Shown: one piece after another, positions 59,669 to 64,000 of the stretch
Position numbering within the stretch: the stretch's first letter is position 1
Layout of the letters: every line of letters starts with the position of its first letter
Source: Nemertoderma westbladi
Taxonomy: Eukaryota; Xenacoelomorpha; Nemertodermatida; Nemertodermatidae
Direction of reading: 5' to 3'
Assembly (NCBI GenBank): GCA_032718475.1
Contig: JAUCBJ010001045.1
Span: forward strand, 1 to 64,000
Length of the DNA: 64,000 nucleotides
Position numbers and translations under genes: made by a program
Notes under the pieces: model-generated
Told to the model about the DNA's origin: nothing
Databases searched by the model: none
The model's input: only the letters and a program-made list of their open reading frames with translations

Positions 59669-60686
59669 CGATAGATAATCCCGGATCAGTGTAAACAATA
59701 TCAACGTGACCCGGAAGGGGCGCCGTGAAGGGATGATGAGCGGCCTGCCAGCCGGTCCCTCCCGTCCCGTCGGAAGCGAAAAACAGAGGGAAATCCGTGA
59801 CCCAGACGAACCCGAGCCGATCCGAGGGGGACAACCTTGTCGATAGCAGCCGAGATCGTAGACTCCCGAGAGATCGCAACGAGGAATCAGGGTCGCCGAG
59901 TGCCACAACGAGAATGTCCCCGGGGTTCAAGTCGACATGACGCCGAAGAGAAGAAACATCTACAAACTCACTAGGAACCCCAACAAACTCTGAGTTCTCA
60001 TTAAATTCCATTAAAAAAAGTTTACAATTACTTTCAGTTTCCACGATCGATAACAACTCGCTTCGCATTGATTGGTCTATGGTTCGAGCGGGTAGAACAA
60101 ACCCGCGTACAGCGACCCCCTGATTGGTCCCCGCCAAACCGTCCAGGTCTAACAACTCCGACTCCGGTCGGACATCCGGTTTATCCGTCCCGTAGCGATG
60201 AGATGCCTCCGCGTGCGTTATCCGCGGGAACGGGGTTGCTATGGGAATCGGTAGACACCGCTTCAGCGTTTCCTCGACAACTGATATTACGTCATCACTG
60301 TCGGCGAATGACATCTCGATATCGAGTTGAGTGAATTCCATCTGACGATCGGGTTTCCCCCCCTCGTCGCGGAAACATCTCGCCAGTTGGAAGTATCGTT
60401 CCACTCCTCCCGCCATCAGCAGCTGTTTGTAAATCTGCGGGCTCTGGGGCAGCGCATAGAAGCGGCCCGATTCGCGGCTCGGCACCACCAGCTCCTGAGC
60501 GCCCCCTAGCGTGAGTCGTCCCAGCATCGGGGTGTCCACCTCGACGAACCCCAGTGTCGAAGTTAGGAACTCGCGAGCTCGGTGCACGATACCCGATCTC
60601 TCCCGTAGGCGGCGCTGCCAGGCCGGTGATCGCAGGTCCAGGTATCGATGGCGAAGTCGCGTCGCTTCTGCCACAACGGGCGCATC
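59669..60686 (-). CDS. DARS2: mitochondrial aspartyl-tRNA synthetase, penultimate exon
   Basis: Acceptor TTTGTGTGCAG|GATGCGCCC in phase 0; donor ATCG|GTTGGT. The 1018 bases carry motif 1 (REFLTSTLGFVEVDTPML), QSPQIYKQLLMAGG and motif 2 (ARCFRDEGGKPDRQMEFTQL). They also carry the bacterial-type insertion region (YGTDKPDVRPESELLDLDGL through GFVWVTDFPLF) and AAHHPFTAPLPGHVDIVYTD. The N-terminal OB-fold exons and mitochondrial targeting peptide are not found between 60687 and the window end, so the gene continues beyond 64000 with an intron of at least 3.3 kb. Confidence 0.94.
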
Positions 60687-62250
60687 CTGCACACAAAGGA
60701 GATTTATAGTGACTAAAAGAGACGACGATAAAAATGTTATATTGTGGAAATACGATAAAAGAGCTAAATTTACATTTACATTTAAAATTAGGATGCACCT
60801 TATTTTTTTGACCATAACTTCGCGAGTTTTGATCACATGAAGCTGATTTTTGGCTCATTCTGTTCGGAATATAACGAAACGATTTTATTCAAATCTAATT
60901 TTTCTCTTTCAAAAACCCTGTAAAAAAGGCTTCCTTTTAAAAATTGTGTTCCAACATTCGAGATTTTGCACTCTAATAGACCAATAATTGCTGGTTTCAA
61001 AAATATAGGTTAATAAGTTTTTATTTAACGGCAATGCAAAAGTTACTGGAATACAAGTTTCTGAAAGTGAAATACAGACGTACTGTATATAAATCGAATA
61101 TGTCGTTCTATTTTTAAGTTTCGAAGTTTTATTAATTAGAAATTGTATAAATTATACCTGACCGGTTGTAGGAATCGTACTGATAACGACTTATGTAGTG
61201 AATCAGTAAATACGTATAGATGAATATGTACAGATATTATAGCTCCAATTATTGAGTTTACTTTATTTCACGCCAAATTGAAAATAAAAGGTGTTATTTC
61301 TTATCGCGTTATTTTAATAACTTGGCATAGATTATTTACAGCCACTATTTACTTACAACTGTACGGTATCTCCATCTACTGTATGACCAAACATTACAAA
61401 GAATGTAACCTAAGAAGCAGAAAATAATTATATATATAAAGAAAAACGTTTTTTTTTTGGAGAATTTGCAAAGTCGGCAATGTCCATGTGGGATCGAAGT
61501 GGTGACCTCCGGGTTGGAAGTCTGACGCTTTACCCATTCAGCTAGCGGCTCAGGTAAAAGATAGACCGGGAAATACTATCTGATACCGGTACCTTGTATG
61601 TCCGCAATTTACCTCCTCATGGACTCCCATCTGTCAATAGCATATGCAGCACTGTGCTCAATGTTGTTCGACGTCATTGCTGACTTTGCAAAAGCCGTGC
61701 CCGACAAAATCTATTTACATCATTGTGTGCAAAGTAGCTCTTTGCAGCGTTATGACCCGAGTTTATTTATGTACCGAGCGAGCGCAGCGAGGGAGGTTTA
61801 CATAAATAAACAAGGGTCTTTAACGCTGAAAAGTGACCTTTGCAAGCAATGATGCATGTAATTTTGTTACATTATGTCAACTTATCAGAGTTCGGTATGT
61901 GAAGAAAGGATTTTATTGATACTCATTTATACATTTCAATCATCTACTATATCGAATATAAGTGAAATTTATTAACAGATACACAGTATTAATTATACAT
62001 TTAAATCGAATTAAAGTTTATTGCAAGTTATCTCCTGCTTGGATGTGATAATCATTAATCCATCTTGACTTTAGTTGACTGAAGCAAACTTATTCACCGT
62101 CTGTGTCCGTTGAGTTTTACTGAACACTGTCGCCATTTTCTTTGGTCATTATTTTAATGTCTTCTAATGGACGTTTCGCCATAATGGATTACAGTACACG
62201 TTAAACACGCTCGTGGGGCCATCGCTCAGGACGAGGCTCAGTTATAAGAA
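60687..62250. other. DARS2 intron sequence, no exon seen
   Basis: AT-rich. I looked for the OB-fold part of AspRS (CGWV-type motifs) on the minus strand and did not find it. 61480-61560 is treated separately. Confidence 0.5.
61483..61558 (-). other. tRNA-like sequence (SINE head or tRNA pseudogene)
   Basis: On the minus strand GCCGCTAGCTGAATGGGTAA resembles an A box region and CACTTCGATCCCAC a B box, spaced as in a tRNA, with TCAGACTTCCAA between them. The arms do not pair well enough to call a functional tRNA. Confidence 0.35.
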
Positions 62251-62710
62251 TACGTAAGACAAAGGCATGGGCAGCCTTGAATAGGCTTTCCAGGATTTGG
62301 AAGTCACCGAGAATTAATCGGACACTTAAGGTCCGATTATTTAGAGCAGCAGTAGTTCCAGTAGTCCTCTATGGGAGTCCATGCTGGGCTCTAACTGCTG
62401 AGGACACCAAATCTCTGGATGGCACATTCACAAGAATGCTACGCCGGGTTCATTGTGTCAAGTACAATGCACACATCTCCAACCAGACACTATATAACTT
62501 TGGAGGTGTCTCATTGGTTCCCCCAAGCTTGACACTAGAACAAAATCGCCTCCGCTTTGCAGGACATTGCTTTCGCCGTGAGGACCAGCCAGTGCATGAA
62601 TCTTGTACTTTGGCAGCCTCATGGAGTGAATAAGCATGGTGGACAGCCCATGACTTGTCATGACATGATTAAAAATGCAGCTGCAATACAGCATGCCGAT
62701 CCTAGTAGTA
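62251..62710 (+). pseudogene. RTE-like LINE C-terminal relic
   Basis: The frame AWAALNRLSRIWKSPRINR, LFRAAVVPVVLYGSPCWALT, then LRRVH and NRLRFAGHCFRREDQPVHE is the post-RT region of RTE/BovB-type LINEs (VLLYGSE-W motif followed by RRLRFAGH). There is no ATG at its start and a stop (TGA at 62628) ends it early. The 56900-57115 relic is a second copy of the same tail. Confidence 0.75.
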
Positions 62711-62846
62711 GTAGTAGGCTCAGTTATTAGATAGAGATTAAAATTGACCAATTCTATCCCAAAATCGGTACTTAAGAAATTTAAATAAATAATTAAGAAA
62801 ATTTAACCAAAACCAATAAGAATAAATCAAAGAAGAGAAGAAAGAT

Positions 62847-62862
62847 CCCCCCCCCCCCCCCC
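62847..62862. repeat. poly-C tract, 16 bases
   Basis: Uninterrupted C16 downstream of the LINE relic. Confidence 0.95.
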
Positions 62863-62983
62863 TTCCTTCAACCGCCCTCTTAATCTGCACTACCCCAACC
62901 CAAAGGAGCACAGAGGATTAATAAAAGGCAGATAAAACAAGCTCACTCTACCTTACACTACTGTCGTGGCTATGTCCTATTGA

Positions 62984-63150
62984 TGTGGGGCGAGCCACGA
63001 AGTGAGTGAGCCTTAGCGTAGTGACCATTAATCAACCTGTGGGGCGAGCCACGAAGTGAGTGAGCCTTAGCGTAGGGGTACCATTAATCAACCTGTGGGG
63101 CGAGCCACGAAGTGAGTGAGCCTTAGCGTAGTGGTACCATTAATCAACCT
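62984..63150. repeat. ~56-bp tandem repeat, three copies
   Basis: Unit TGTGGGGCGAGCCACGAAGT, then GAGTGAGCCTTAGCGTAG, then TACCATTAATCAACC. A single related copy with the same following sequence is at 12261-12440. The shared sequence continues to about 63310 and ends in GTGGGGCCTTCGTGCAGCAT. Confidence 0.9.
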
Positions 63151-63310
63151 GTCGTTCTGTCGCGTTTTTTTTCAGTATTTTATTTTAAACGTTAATAACT
63201 CGGCCAATCCTTGATGAAATCTATCCAAACTTGGTACACATGTTGCTTGGCAAAAGTTTGAAAATTTTCCAAGTAGAATTTGCGTGGGGCCTTCGTGCAG
63301 CATCAGTGTA

Positions 63311-64000
63311 ACTGTTATTGCAGTTATAATAAATTTATTTATCCAAATTTAAAATGCGTTAAATTATTATTACTGTAGGATAAATCAGCTGTGTTTCTAA
63401 CAAATTTTGCAATTCTGCATGTACCATGTGTACCGGTACTGTCAGGCTGTACTCAATCCCTGAATCGAGAATCCTGCAATCATTCAATACTGCAATACTG
63501 GTCAACCGGTACCATACACTGCAGACATGCCATATCATGCAACCCTTGCGGTGATTATAGTTTAGGCCTAATTCAGTAATTAGCCCAGTAGGCCTACCGG
63601 CACCGGTAATAATAATACTGTAACATAGGCCTAATAGTTTAGATAGTTACCACTAATCATTCAGTCATTGGCACGGTACACCGTATTGCTGTACTGCCGT
63701 TGTAGTGCGCACCGTAGGTACCACCCATGGCCTACTACGTGGCCTACATGAAATTAGCGTAGGCTGACTGTGCTGATTATGGTACTGTCAGACTGTGGTA
63801 CCTAAGCTATATACTGTTAGGTATATTGCTGTATTGGGGTGGGGTTAGGAATAATCCATTTGTTTTAGCATTGAACTGTTGAATCCCCTTATTTATTATA
63901 AAACCATTGGAAATATTCGCAAATGCCGCTCCATTACTGTCTGAAACGCTCCCGACAGTCCGATGCTGCGATGTATCTGGACCCGAGCAGCCGAGTTGCT
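63311..64000. other. window end, no gene seen
   Basis: Many ACCGGTAC and TAGGCCTA palindromic words, no supported open frame. If DARS2 continues beyond the window this is still its intron or upstream region. Confidence 0.4.

Overview
The window is nuclear DNA from an invertebrate animal. Three spliced or housekeeping genes (HEATR5B, a beta-tubulin, mitochondrial aspartyl-tRNA synthetase) read clearly as animal proteins, introns have GT/AG borders, and the space between genes is AT-rich and crowded with transposons and tandem repeats. Short palindromes such as TAGGCCTA and ACCGGT recur. I cannot name the phylum. The few introns left in HEATR5B suggest a lineage that has lost many introns.

Layout. 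1-1825 is a degenerate ~51-bp minisatellite, followed by an array of a 14-bp palindrome. 3502-4344 (+) is an intronless class I methyltransferase. 4660-5539 is a TTAA-flanked transposon copy with homopolymer G/C ends. 6780-17924 (-) is a complete four-exon HEATR5B gene; its introns carry a 19-bp repeat, a TIR element with retrotransposon relics, and a 12-bp minisatellite. 18025-19631 is a long inverted repeat. 20195-34907 is a nested structure: a hAT-like element with a large internal palindrome, into whose poly-C tract a young 13.3-kb BEL/Pao-type LTR retrotransposon (20442-33706) has inserted. That retrotransposon keeps gag and protease, has lost reverse transcriptase, RNase H and most of integrase, and carries an unrecognised zinc-knuckle ORF just before its 3' LTR, where env-like genes sit.

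35375-35632 is a tRNA-derived SINE (-). 35990-41596 holds two more copies of the TTAA family, two LINE relics and a 22-bp minisatellite. 42727-44064 (-) is an intronless beta-tubulin. 46538-56228 is a 9.7-kb satellite (about 154 copies of 63 bp) whose monomer matches the 3' part of the SINE. 56310-60686 (-) holds the last two coding exons of DARS2; the intron between them contains about 38 copies of a 32-bp unit that is itself the terminal repeat of the surrounding MITE-like element. 62251-63310 holds an RTE-like LINE relic and a three-fold tandem repeat.

The genes do not form a pathway: HEATR5B acts in endosome/TGN trafficking, beta-tubulin in microtubules and DARS2 in mitochondrial translation. 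The main biological interest is the mobile DNA: the nested insertion with its novel ORF, two satellites that can be traced to their parent transposons, and twelve homopolymer C/G runs of 11-25 bases.
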